Part shown: positions 24,532-32,511 of the stretch, in pieces | Layout: each line of letters starts with the position of its first letter | Position numbering within the stretch: the stretch's first letter is position 1 | NCBI RefSeq assembly: GCF_000620705.1 | Contig: NZ_KK211170.1 | Span: 132,836 to 196,835 of the forward strand | Length of the DNA stretch: 64,000 nucleotides | Source of the DNA: Nocardioides sp. URHA0020 | Lineage (GTDB): Bacteria; Actinomycetota; Actinomycetes; Propionibacteriales; Nocardioidaceae | Direction of reading: 5' to 3' | Program-made: the position numbers and the translations under genes | The notes under the pieces: generated by a model | Told to the model about the DNA's origin: nothing | What the model saw: only the letters and a program-made list of their open reading frames with translations | Databases searched by the model: none

Positions 24532-25703
24532 GAGCAGTGACGTGGCGAGGAGTCAACGAGATCGGCGTCGAGGACGTCCCTGAGCCCCAGATCCTCAACG
24601 ACCACGACCTGATCCTCGAGGTAGGGCTGAGCGCGACCTGCGGCTCCGACCTCCACCTGGTCGGCGGCTACATCCCCGCGATGCGTGCGGGCGACGTGCT
24701 GGGCCACGAGTTCATGGGCAAGGTCGTGGACGTAGGTCGCGCCGTGACCAAGCACCAGATCGGCGACCGAGTGGTCGTGGTGTCGTTCACCAGCTGTGGC
24801 AAGTGCTGGTACTGCCAGCAGGGACTGTTCTCCCTGTGCGACAACGGGAACCCCAACCCCGGGATCACCGAGGGCTTGTGGGGCCAGGCCATCGGAGGCT
24901 GCTACGGCTACTCCCACGCCATGGGCGGTTGGGCAGGCAGCCACGCGCGCTACATCCGGGTGCCGTACCCCGACCAAGGAGCCTTCGCCATCCCCGACGG
25001 CGTCTCGGACCAACGCGCCCTGTTCGCCTCGGACGCCGCCCCCACCGGCTGGACCGGCGCCCACCAAGCCGGGGTGCAGGCCGGCGACACCGTCGCGGTC
25101 TGGGGCGCCGGGGGCGTGGGTCAGATGGCCGCCCGAGCGGCCATGCTCATGGGTGCCGAACGGGTCGTCGTGATCGACCGGTTCGACAACCGGCTCGACC
25201 AGGTCCGCACCCACATCGGCGCGGAGACCCTCAATTACGAGGAGGTCGAGGTGCCCGCCGAGCTGCGCGAGATGACCGGCGGCCGGGGACCGGACGTCTG
25301 CATCGAGGCAGTGGGCATGGAGGCGCACAGTCCGGGCCCGCAGTACCTCTACGACCAGGTCAAGCAGCAGCTGCGGCTGCAGACCGACCGGCCCACCGCC
25401 GTACGTGAGGCGATCTACGCCTGCCGCAAGGGCGGGACCGTGTTCACCCTCGGCGTGTTCGGCGGGCTCGTGGACAAGTTCCCGCTAGGCGCGGTGATGA
25501 ACAAAGCACTGACCCTCCGCGGCGCCCAGCAGCACGGACACCGCTACATCCCCGAGATCCTCGAACGGATGAGCCGGGACGAGGTGCGCACCGAGCACCT
25601 CGCCACCCACGTGATGTCCCTCGAGGAGGGTCCGAAGGGCTACCAGATGTTCAAGGAGAAGGAGGACGGCTGCGTTCGCGCCGTGTTCGTACCAGCTGCG
25701 TAG
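24528..25703 (+). CDS. zinc-dependent alcohol dehydrogenase
   Basis: This is a 391-aa medium-chain dehydrogenase. Visible sites are catalytic zinc 'TCGSDLHLVGG' and 'GHEFMGKVVDVG', structural zinc 'CGKCWYCQQGLFSLC', and dinucleotide binding 'VWGAGGVGQMAA'. An extended region around 'GNPNPGITEGLWGQAIGGCY' and a late 'DQVKQQLRLQTDRPTAVREA' insertion mark the same formaldehyde-dehydrogenase-like subgroup as the other two ADHs here. It is the last gene of the operon and is followed by a strong hairpin. Confidence 0.88.
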   Translation: MRAVTWRGVNEIGVEDVPEPQILNDHDLILEVGLSATCGSDLHLVGGYIPAMRAGDVLGHEFMGKVVDVGRAVTKHQIGDRVVVVSFTSCGKCWYCQQGLFSLCDNGNPNPGITEGLWGQAIGGCYGYSHAMGGWAGSHARYIRVPYPDQGAFAIPDGVSDQRALFASDAAPTGWTGAHQAGVQAGDTVAVWGAGGVGQMAARAAMLMGAERVVVIDRFDNRLDQVRTHIGAETLNYEEVEVPAELREMTGGRGPDVCIEAVGMEAHSPGPQYLYDQVKQQLRLQTDRPTAVREAIYACRKGGTVFTLGVFGGLVDKFPLGAVMNKALTLRGAQQHGHRYIPEILERMSRDEVRTEHLATHVMSLEEGPKGYQMFKEKEDGCVRAVFVPAA

Positions 25704-25749
25704 GAGCAACCATCAACAGACCCACCCAACCACGACCCCCGAGCGGAGG

Positions 25750-25809
25750 GAGCCGCCGCACCACAGCCCACGTGGGCTCACGCAGCCCGCTCGAGGCGTG
25801 CGGCGGCTC
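25750..25809. terminator. terminator of the zinc-ADH operon
   Basis: GAGCCGCCGCAC (25750-25761) pairs perfectly with GTGCGGCGGCTC (25798-25809), followed by TTCTCT. The loop holds a perfect AGCCCACGTGGGCT palindrome that can form an inner hairpin. It starts 46 bp after the stop. Confidence 0.75.
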
Positions 25810-26105
25810 TTCTCTACGACAGTTGCGACGGCAGCTAGCCAAGGAAGTCGCATGACGGAGTCTCATCACAGCGGGGCAGCTGCGAGCGCGACCCGGGCCC
25901 GCCCGGTATTGGACCAGCTGTGCACGAAGATCGCCGCCGTGCGAGGGCGCCCAACTGTCCTCAGCACCCACCGCCCACTCATTACGAATCGGGAGTTCTG
26001 CCGATGGTGCAACCGCATTGGCATCGGTTCCATGAGGAGACCCGGGCGATGTGCGACGGACCTCCGGGTGGGGCGTCCGCATCCCTGCGTAAGGAAGGGG
26101 AGACC
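25810..26105. other. intergenic, no supported gene
   Basis: About 300 bp ahead of the DUF2254 gene. An open frame at 25798-26109 lacks a ribosome-binding site and coding character. No promoter is evident beyond AAGGGGAG at about 26094-26101, which is the ribosome-binding site of the next gene. Confidence 0.5.
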
Positions 26106-27464
26106 GTGAACAGGCTTCGGCTCCAGCACTTTGTTCGCTCGAGCATGTGGCCACTGCCCATGCTGTGCCTCATTGCGGGCGCGCTCATCGGTCTCGGAAC
26201 GCTGGCACTCGACCGGGCAACGGACTACGGGTTGGTTCCGCAGAGCGTGACCGGGACGCCGACGGACGCCCAGACGATCTTGTCCTCGTTCGCCACTGCA
26301 CTGGTGTCGCTGACAAGCCTGGTCCTGACAGTCACCCTGGTCGCGGTCCAGCTGGCGATGGGCCAGTTCTCGCCCCGGATCGTGGGGGCGCTGCTCGCCG
26401 ACCGATTCAGCCAGTTGGCGGTCGGGTTGTTCGGCGCAAGTTTCGTAGTCGTGATCCTCACCCTCCGCGAGATCCGGGGATCGAACACTGGCCGGGTGCC
26501 CGGGCTGTCGATGCTTGTGTCCTACGGGCTCATGGCCGCCAGCCTCGTCGTGCTCATCCTGTTCGTGCACCATGCCGGCCAGGGCCTGCGGGCCGCTGGA
26601 CTGATCGACCTTGTCGGCGACCGCAGCCGAGAACTGATTGTCCGTCGGCACGGAGAGGAGCCCGTCCAGGCGGGCGGCCGGGACACCATCGTCGCCGAGG
26701 AGCCCGGCAACGTGATCCGGATCGACCGCCCCGCCCTCGTCGCCGCGGCCCGACAGTCGGACTGCGTGCTGGAGCTGGTCCCCGTCGTCGGGGACTTCGT
26801 GGTCGGCGGCGCACCTCTGTTCCGCGTGCATCCGAGCAGCCGGTCGACAGGAGAGACGACCGGGGACCTCGCCAATCGGCTCCGCAGTGACGTCACCCGC
26901 CACGTCCTGCTCGCCGCGGAGCGCGTGCACACCGACGACCTGGCCTACGGCTTCCGCAAGCTGGTCGACATTGCGGTGCGGTCGATCGCACAGCCATTCG
27001 ACGACCCCACGACGGCGGTCCAGGCACTGCACCGCCTTCACGACCTGCTGCGTCAACTTTCCGTCCGGCCCTTGCCGAGCGGTGAGCACCGCGACGAGGA
27101 GGGCGTGGTGCGCCTGGTCGAGCGGACCGTCAGCTGGGACGGCTACGTGCAGCTGGCCTTCGACGAGATCCGGCTGGCCGGGGCGTCCGCGCCGCAGGTC
27201 ACCCGAAAGATGTCTGCGGCACTGGCCGACCTCAAGTCCGTCGCGCCGCCCGACCGACAGGGTCCGCTGGACCGCCAGCTCCGGCTGCTCAGCGCCGCTG
27301 TCCGACGCTGCCACGAGGACGAAGAGGACGTCGTCGCAGCCCTCACGCAGGACACCGAAGGCATCGGGTCGGGCGCCGACGTCACGGTGAAACCCCACTT
27401 CGGTCACGAGCTGGACCTGGTTGAGGCGACAAGACGTCGGACTGCCCAAGGAGGAGCGGACTGA
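26106..27464 (+). CDS. DUF2254 family membrane protein
   Basis: This is a 452-aa integral membrane protein with four N-terminal helices: 'MLCLIAGALIGLGTLAL', 'FATALVSLTSLVLTVTLVAV', 'LAVGLFGASFVVVILTL', 'MLVSYGLMAASLVVLILFV'. Between them is the conserved 'QLAMGQFSPRIVGALLADRF'. A large cytosolic domain follows. This is the standard DUF2254 layout. GTG 26106 is chosen for its AAGGGGAG site and because it starts just before the first helix. The function of the family is unknown; its place between two zinc-ADH units suggests an envelope or stress role. Confidence 0.88.
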   Translation: MNRLRLQHFVRSSMWPLPMLCLIAGALIGLGTLALDRATDYGLVPQSVTGTPTDAQTILSSFATALVSLTSLVLTVTLVAVQLAMGQFSPRIVGALLADRFSQLAVGLFGASFVVVILTLREIRGSNTGRVPGLSMLVSYGLMAASLVVLILFVHHAGQGLRAAGLIDLVGDRSRELIVRRHGEEPVQAGGRDTIVAEEPGNVIRIDRPALVAAARQSDCVLELVPVVGDFVVGGAPLFRVHPSSRSTGETTGDLANRLRSDVTRHVLLAAERVHTDDLAYGFRKLVDIAVRSIAQPFDDPTTAVQALHRLHDLLRQLSVRPLPSGEHRDEEGVVRLVERTVSWDGYVQLAFDEIRLAGASAPQVTRKMSAALADLKSVAPPDRQGPLDRQLRLLSAAVRRCHEDEEDVVAALTQDTEGIGSGADVTVKPHFGHELDLVEATRRRTAQGGAD

Positions 27465-27629
27465 GGGGTCAACCGGGACAGCTGTCATCGGCGTGTCGCA
27501 TTCGCACGGCGCAGACGAAGCTTCCGACCGGCGTCGGCAGTTTTACCGATAGCGGCGTCCAGCCGCGTCGGGTGCAATGAAGGTCCTGCAAAGAGAAGGT
27601 CTCCCAAGACCTCGACGCAAGGAGGCAAC

Positions 27630-27676
27630 GTGAAGGCAGCGGTGTTTCAGGGACCGTGTCTCAGGTCAGCGTCAAG
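27630..27676 (+). pseudogene. relic of a zinc-ADH 5' end
   Basis: AAGGAGGCAAC-GTG-AAGGCAGCGGTG followed by TTTCAGGGACCG and GTCAGCGTCAAGG copies the start of the ADH gene at 22315 (GAGGAGGCAATC-ATG-AAGGCAGTGGTC...GTCAGCGTCAAGG), including its ribosome-binding site. Translation begins VKAAVFQGP, but the frame is lost within about 10 codons. It appears to be what is left of a deleted ADH paralogue. Confidence 0.6.
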
Positions 27677-27748
27677 GGCGCACATTCATCGCTCCAACCG
27701 CCGTTGTCCGAGTCCGTCACACCCCAAACACTGAACAGGAGACCGTCC

Positions 27749-28900
27749 ATGCGAGCAATGGCCTACCGCGGCCCATACCGGGTCCGCGTCGAGGAGAAGG
27801 ACCGTCCACGGATCGAGCACCCCAACGACGCGATCGTCCGGGTCGAGCTCGCGGCGATCTGCGGCTCGGACCTGCACCTCTATCACGGGATGATGCCGGA
27901 CACCCGGGTCGGCCACACCTTCGGCCACGAGTTCATCGGGGTCGTCGACGAGGTCGGGCCGTCCGTGCAGCACCTCGAGGTGGGTGACCGGGTGATGGTG
28001 CCGTTCAACGTCTTCTGCGGGACGTGCTGGTTCTGCGCGCGCGGCCTGTACTCGAACTGTCACAACGTCAACCCCAACGCCACCGCAGTCGGCGGCATCT
28101 ACGGCTACTCCCACACCACAGGGGGGTACGACGGCGGCCAGGCCGAGTTCGTCCGGGTGCCGTTCGCCGACGTGGGACCAAGCAAGATCCCCGACTGGAT
28201 GGAGGCCGAGGACGCTCTCCTGTGCACCGATGCCCTCGCGACCGGCTACTTCGGCGCGCAGATCGGTGACATCGCCGAGGGTGACACCGTGATCGTCTTC
28301 GGCGCGGGACCGGTCGGCCTCTTCGCTGCCAAGTCCGCGTGGCTGATGGGAGCCGGCCGGGTCCTCGTCATCGACCACCTCGACCACCGTCTCCAGAAGG
28401 CCCAGGAGTTCGCTCACGCCGAGACCTTCAACTTCTCCCAGTACGACGACATCGTCGTGGAGATGAAGAAGCAGACCGAGCACCTCGGCGCCGACGTCGC
28501 GATCGACGCCGTGGGAGCCGAGGCCGACGGCAACCTGCTCATGCACGTGACCGCGGCGAAGCTCAAGCTGCAGGGCGGGTCTCCGGTTGCCCTCAACTGG
28601 GCCATCGACAGCGTCCGCAAGGGCGCGACGGTCTCGGTGATCGGCGCCTACGGGCCGGTCCCGAACTCCGTGAAGTTCGGGGACGCGATGAACAAGGGAC
28701 TCACCCTGCGGATGAACCAGTGCCCGGTGAAGCGGCAGTGGCCGCGGCTGTTCGAGCACATCCACAACGGCTACCTGAGGCCGAGCGACATCGTCACGCA
28801 CCGGATCCCCCTCGAGCACATCGCCGAGGGCTACCACATGATGTCGGCCAAGCTCGACGGGATGATCAAGCCCGTCATCACCGTCGGCGCGGCCGCCTAG
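27749..28900 (+). CDS. zinc-dependent alcohol dehydrogenase
   Basis: This 383-aa medium-chain dehydrogenase is the third of the same subgroup. Sites are 'ICGSDLHLYHGM', 'GHEFIGVVDEVG', structural zinc 'CGTCWFCARGLYSNC', and the nucleotide site 'FGAGPVGLFAA'. The C-terminal half has the long substrate-domain insertion ('VTAAKLKLQGGSPVALNWAI'). ATG 27749 is chosen because CAGGAGA lies 7 nt upstream; the longer open frame reads through non-coding sequence. It is probably co-transcribed with the 199-aa gene at 28912. Confidence 0.88.
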   Translation: MRAMAYRGPYRVRVEEKDRPRIEHPNDAIVRVELAAICGSDLHLYHGMMPDTRVGHTFGHEFIGVVDEVGPSVQHLEVGDRVMVPFNVFCGTCWFCARGLYSNCHNVNPNATAVGGIYGYSHTTGGYDGGQAEFVRVPFADVGPSKIPDWMEAEDALLCTDALATGYFGAQIGDIAEGDTVIVFGAGPVGLFAAKSAWLMGAGRVLVIDHLDHRLQKAQEFAHAETFNFSQYDDIVVEMKKQTEHLGADVAIDAVGAEADGNLLMHVTAAKLKLQGGSPVALNWAIDSVRKGATVSVIGAYGPVPNSVKFGDAMNKGLTLRMNQCPVKRQWPRLFEHIHNGYLRPSDIVTHRIPLEHIAEGYHMMSAKLDGMIKPVITVGAAA

Positions 28901-28911
28901 GAGGCGACGAG

Positions 28912-29511
28912 ATGACCACCGACTTCGCACCTTCGTCCGAGGACCACATCCCGGCGTACACACCGGACGACATCCCCCGGCCCTCGTCGGACGACCTCCG
29001 CAGCCGCATCCCCGGCTGGGGCGCCGACCTTGACCCGGCCGACCGGCCGTCATACCCGAAACTCGACTTCCGGCCCGACCTGACTGGGGCCCACTGGCGC
29101 TTCCCCGAGCGTCAGCCGGACCCCGGCCAGCGGGAGAGGTCGATCGAGCACCGGTTCCTCACGCCCGTGTTCGGCACGGCCCAGCCGCTCCGCGGTCTGT
29201 CCGGGTCGATCCGGCGACTGGCCTACGCCCGCTACAGCGAAGGGCGCATGGCGCACTGGCTACTGCTCATCGCCGGTGACCGTGTGGACACCTTCGGCAG
29301 CACGCTCAGGTCGTTCGCCAGCAGCCGACCTGACAACCTGATCGCCGAGACCGGCATCATGGCGGAGCTCAAGGGTCATCCGATCGCCTCCCGGTTCGGT
29401 CAGAATCGCACCGACTGGAAGCACCACCCGATGGACCCCGTGATAGTGCTGGGGCCTTGGGTGCTGGCCGGATGGGCGGCCGTGTCGCTGGCGCGCCGGG
29501 TTCTGCGCTGA
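28912..29511 (+). CDS. hypothetical protein with C-terminal membrane anchor
   Basis: This 199-aa protein starts 11 bp after the ADH stop behind GGAGGCGACGAG. The N-terminal half is Pro/Asp-rich and probably disordered ('DHIPAYTPDDIPRPSSDDL'). A central basic amphipathic region ('SGSIRRLAYARYSEGRMAHW') follows. The C-terminus holds one hydrophobic helix, 'VIVLGPWVLAGWAAVSLA', ending in Arg residues. I do not recognise the family. Its tight linkage suggests a membrane partner of the dehydrogenase. Confidence 0.75.
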   Translation: MTTDFAPSSEDHIPAYTPDDIPRPSSDDLRSRIPGWGADLDPADRPSYPKLDFRPDLTGAHWRFPERQPDPGQRERSIEHRFLTPVFGTAQPLRGLSGSIRRLAYARYSEGRMAHWLLLIAGDRVDTFGSTLRSFASSRPDNLIAETGIMAELKGHPIASRFGQNRTDWKHHPMDPVIVLGPWVLAGWAAVSLARRVLR

Positions 29512-29533
29512 GGTGCACGCTTTGGTTGCAACT

Positions 29534-29550
29534 CGCGGCGTCTAGCCGCG
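29534..29550. terminator. weak hairpin after the ADH-membrane protein pair
   Basis: CGCGGC-gtcta-GCCGCG forms a 6-bp stem 22 bp after the stop at 29511. It is short and without a U-tract, so the assignment is tentative. Confidence 0.35.
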
Positions 29551-29640
29551 GAACACGTGAGACGTGTCGCTACGTCGTCCTCGTTTCCCTCGCCGAGCAC
29601 TTGAGGCAAGCGCAGGGCCGTGGTGACGAGTCGCCCATGC

Positions 29641-29683
29641 GCCAGGGTCACACCGGTCTCGTCACAGACCCTGTGACCCTGGC
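29641..29683. terminator. nested hairpin at the 3' end of the kinase fragment
   Basis: GCCAGGGTCACA (29641-29652) pairs perfectly with TGTGACCCTGGC (29672-29683). Inside is GGTCT-cgtcac-AGACC. It spans the stop codon of the minus-strand kinase fragment and would serve transcripts from either side. Confidence 0.65.
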
Positions 29684-30082
29684 TCCGGACCGTTCGCGTC
29701 GGGCTTGCGCGTGCCGTTCACGAGGCAGTTCCAGACAAGCCTGGAATCCACTCGCCGAGCCCGACAGCAGCAGACGCCCGCCGAGCGAGTCCGCGACCGC
29801 GGACGCCACCGCCAGGCCCATTCCCAGTCCAGCGGTCGGCTGGCGCGGGTGCGTCCCTCGTTCGAAGGGCCTGACGAGCCGCTCTTGGTCGGCTGCGTCG
29901 ATACCTTCTCCTTCGTCGTTGACCATGATCCGTACCCCGCAGGCCGTATCGACCGCCACTACCCGCACCGTCGACCGATCCGGCGCGAACGTGAGAGCGT
30001 TCCTGAGCAGCTCATGCAGAGCCCGCCGAAGGCTCACTGCGTTCGCTACGCACCACGCCCCTCGGTCCCCGTCGACGACCAA
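29648..30082 (-). pseudogene. histidine kinase C-terminal (HATPase) fragment
   Basis: About 144 residues contain a nearly complete HATPase_c domain: N-box 'LRRALHELLRNALTFAP', G1 'VNDEGEGIDAADQE', F-box 'RLVRPFERG', G2 'GLGMGLAVASAVADSLGG'. The frame begins only a few residues before the N-box. No dimerisation/phosphoacceptor domain, sensor domain or ribosome-binding site is present, so it is a 5'-truncated kinase. The truncation point coincides with the start of an unrelated plus-strand ORF near 30082-30115, suggesting a rearrangement joint. Confidence 0.7.
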
Positions 30083-30114
30083 TGCCGCAACTGCGGAGGC
30101 TGCTGGCTGACCGG

Positions 30115-30432
30115 ATGGATCTCGCGTTCAGGCATCAGGTTGAGACGTCTGCGCTGCGTCGTGTCTCCGAAATCATGGCGGTCGAACACGAGCTGTTCGA
30201 TCGGCTCTGGTACGGGCGCTCGGAGGCTTCGATTGGTGACGAGCGCCCCGAGGGCTATTCGGCGGAGATCTGGGCGACAGCACAGGCGGCCGCCCGCCGA
30301 ACTGAGGAACAGTACGGAGTCGACCTGCTCCGCAAGGACACCGAGACTCAGTTCGACTGGGGGATGCTCTCCGGGAAGATCTCTGCGATCCGCTGGGTTC
30401 TCGGGGCCGAATGGGACTTCCTCGACAGCTAG
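30115..30432 (+). CDS. hypothetical protein near the integrase
   Basis: A roughly 105-aa acidic, helical protein ('LRRVSEIMAVEHELFDRLWY', 'RPEGYSAEIWATAQAAARRT', 'TETQFDWGMLSGKISAIRWV') with no membrane segment or recognised domain. ATG 30082 would add 11 residues; neither start has a good ribosome-binding site. The amino acid composition looks genuinely coding. It is probably a cargo or phage-type gene of the integrated element. Confidence 0.55.
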   Translation: MDLAFRHQVETSALRRVSEIMAVEHELFDRLWYGRSEASIGDERPEGYSAEIWATAQAAARRTEEQYGVDLLRKDTETQFDWGMLSGKISAIRWVLGAEWDFLDS

Positions 30433-30561
30433 TGACGGCGTTCGACCGTGCCAAGACCTCCTAGTGTTAGACATCGAGAGGGCCCATTCCCGCAGACCAT
30501 GAGCGGGTCGACCTCTGTCGCTGCGGTAGTCAGTCAACTTGCGTTGCTGGACTGGCGCCCG

Positions 30562-31749
30562 CTAGCCCCGAGAGGGTTGCTCGAGTTCTGTGTCAGCCTC
30601 TTTGCCCGCGTGGCGCCCGGCTGCAAAGGCCGCATCCACTGCTGCACGGGTTCGCTCCGTGCTGCTGGGCATGAGATGGGTGTAGGTGCGCAAGGTGAAC
30701 CCGGGGTCGCTGTGGCCGAGGTATTCGGACACGGCGCGAATCGATTCGCCGGCGTCTAGCAGCACGGAGGCGTACCAGTGGCGTAGAGCGTGCATGCCGT
30801 TGTCACGCGATTGCTCGATGCCCACATGGGCTTGGCCGGGCTTCCAGAGCCGTGTGTTGAAGTAGTTGCGATTGAGGGCAGAACGCTCGCGTGTGGTGAG
30901 TATGAGCCCTGCGCTCGACTTCTTGTCCGCCTGGGGCGTTCCCCACGGAAGCGTAATGCTCCGTCGCGGGAAGGTAGCGAGGTGGTTGCTGAGTTCCGTC
31001 GCGACGCTCTCGGGCAAGGGGACGGTTCGGGTCTTGTCGCCCTTCGGCAGGCCAAAGACCAGGCGGTTGCCTCCGAACACCTTGACTTGCCGCCTGACCT
31101 CCACAACTCCGCGGAGGAAGTCGACATCCTCGACCGCGAGCCCAAATACCTCGCCTTGGCGTAGTCCCAACCCCGATCCCAACGTGACTGCGATCCTGTA
31201 CTGCGGCGGAAGCGCGTCGTGCATGGAGGAGACCCACGCGGTCGGCCAAGGCACCACCTTGCGGCGCGACGTTGCGGGCCTTGTCACTGAACTCGCTTTG
31301 CACGGATTCTTGGCAATCATGTCGTCGTCGACCGCAGCCGAGAAGATGGCAGACACGTTAGAGAAGATGACGCGCCGGTAGGTCTCGGCCATCTCCATCG
31401 ACCGTAGGAGCTTCTGGATGGTCGACGGCTTGATCTGTCGCAGCTCGAGGTGTCCTAGCGTCGGGAACACATGGAGCCTGAGTCGCAATTCGGTCGCCTC
31501 GTAGGTCAGCGGACTGAAGGTCCGACTGTCGAGCCACTCCTCGGCATAGGCGCGAAATGAGATCCTGCCTGCGTCGACATCAAGGTAGGTTCCACGAAGT
31601 TTGTCCGCCTCGACCGTGTTGCGGAACGCAACCGCCTCGGCCTTGCGTCGGAAGGTCTTACGACGCTGCCGACCCTCGGGATCTCGGTAGTTGACGACGT
31701 AGCGAGGGCTGCCGTCGTCGGATGGTCTCCCAGAGCTAATGCTTGCCAT
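30562..31749 (-). CDS. tyrosine site-specific integrase
   Basis: This is a 395-aa phage-type integrase. It has an Arm-binding N-terminus ('YVVNYRDPEGRQRRKTFRRK'), a SAM-like core-binding domain (about 65-150) and a catalytic domain (about 175-370). The active site is visible: Arg in 'GSGLGLRQGEVFGL', His-x-x-Arg in 'MHALRHWYASVLL', His in 'EYLGHSDPG' and the nucleophilic Tyr in 'LRTYTHLMPSS'. It appears intact. The start ATG 31749 has GAGGG upstream. It lies between a frameshifted excisionase and the hypothetical gene, with the glnA 3' end beyond, consistent with integration near glnA. Confidence 0.93.
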   Translation of the reverse strand: MASISSGRPSDDGSPRYVVNYRDPEGRQRRKTFRRKAEAVAFRNTVEADKLRGTYLDVDAGRISFRAYAEEWLDSRTFSPLTYEATELRLRLHVFPTLGHLELRQIKPSTIQKLLRSMEMAETYRRVIFSNVSAIFSAAVDDDMIAKNPCKASSVTRPATSRRKVVPWPTAWVSSMHDALPPQYRIAVTLGSGLGLRQGEVFGLAVEDVDFLRGVVEVRRQVKVFGGNRLVFGLPKGDKTRTVPLPESVATELSNHLATFPRRSITLPWGTPQADKKSSAGLILTTRERSALNRNYFNTRLWKPGQAHVGIEQSRDNGMHALRHWYASVLLDAGESIRAVSEYLGHSDPGFTLRTYTHLMPSSTERTRAAVDAAFAAGRHAGKEADTELEQPSRG

Positions 31750-31854
31750 GGCAGCCCTCGGCAGCGTCGGACCGGGTGACCAAACATGCTGATGAGCATC
31801 TGCTCGCTGGTGGCGATGGAGTCGATTCCGGGTCAGGCTGATGGCCTGTCGGGA

Positions 31855-32131
31855 TCACTGATTCTCCTCGAGTCGCACCGTCCAATTGATCACGGTTGCT
31901 GCCCGCCAGCGCAGGTGCTTGCCGACACGGAAGCCGGCCGGGCCGTAACCTGTCGTCCGCCAGGAGTAGATGGTCTGCTTTGTCACGCCAAAGGTAGGAA
32001 GCGACATCGTCGATGTCCCACAGTTCTTGGGCCTCGACCAGCCTGGGTGCCCGGCTTCCGCGGTCTCCGCGCCGCCGCGGCCCAAAGATTCCCGGTTCCA
32101 TAGCCGGCACGTTCGAGTTCGTTGCCATCAT
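31855..32131 (-). pseudogene. excisionase/AlpA-type helix-turn-helix protein, frameshifted
   Basis: The first half (ATG 32131, preceded by GAGGAGGGG) ends 'ELWDIDDVASYL'. The second half in another frame continues 'GVTKQTIYSWRTTGYGPAGF', 'RVGKHLRWRAATVINW'. Together they give a complete MerR/AlpA-like Xis helix-turn-helix. The frames join if one T is removed from the CTTTGG run (plus strand CCAAAGG at 31988-31994). The mutation would lock the element in place. Alternatives are a sequencing error, or +1 frameshifting at CTT-TGG, which resembles the prfB slip CTT-TGA. Confidence 0.75.
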
Positions 32132-32404
32132 CCAGCCCCTCCTCGCGGCGTTGACGGACAGTTGGTCTACGGGCACCTATGTCCGACGGCGGCATGGGAG
32201 CGATCACGTCGGCGGAAACGATGTGGCAGCAAGATGACTCGGGCATCGCGGCGGTGGTTGCCCAACTGTGCGATGCCAGGCTGGTGGCTCGGGCAACCGA
32301 CCCGTGCCGCGACCTACCCGAAGAGTCCCCTGAGGACCGTGTGGCAGGAGATGGCGCTACCCAAATTTGTACCGGATTTGTAACAGACGAGCGGCTACCA
32401 ACAG
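32132..32404. other. island boundary region, no supported gene
   Basis: About 270 bp between the excisionase and the glnA terminator. Open frames, including 32179-32493, have no ribosome-binding site or domain. AAATTTGTACCGGATTTGTAAC (32360-32381, 22 bp) is markedly AT-rich and could be part of an attachment or arm-binding region. Confidence 0.4.
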
Positions 32405-32446
32405 CAAACGCCGCCGAACGACCAAAAGGTCGCTCGGCGGCGTTTG
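32405..32446. terminator. glnA terminator hairpin
   Basis: CAAACGCCGCCGA-a-CGACC pairs with GGTCG-c-TCGGCGGCGTTTG around an AAAA loop; there is one mismatch in a 19-bp stem. It lies 66 bp beyond the glnA stop on the minus strand. Its plus-strand right arm runs into CGTTTGTGCAGGTCAG (32441-32457), the motif also found at 15.7-15.8 kb and 20.4 kb. Confidence 0.8.
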
Positions 32447-32511
32447 TGCAGGTCAGCGGCTGTTCTTTGCGGTCGTTCGGCGTTGCTGAATGACCGCAGC
32501 CGGAGGCCCGG

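Noticed and set aside
25798..26109. 103-aa ORF after the ADH operon
   Set aside because: It starts inside the terminator arm and is Arg/Ser-rich without a domain or ribosome-binding site.
32179..32493. 104-aa plus-strand ORF between excisionase and glnA
   Set aside because: No ribosome-binding site, and it runs through the glnA terminator hairpin; coding character is absent.
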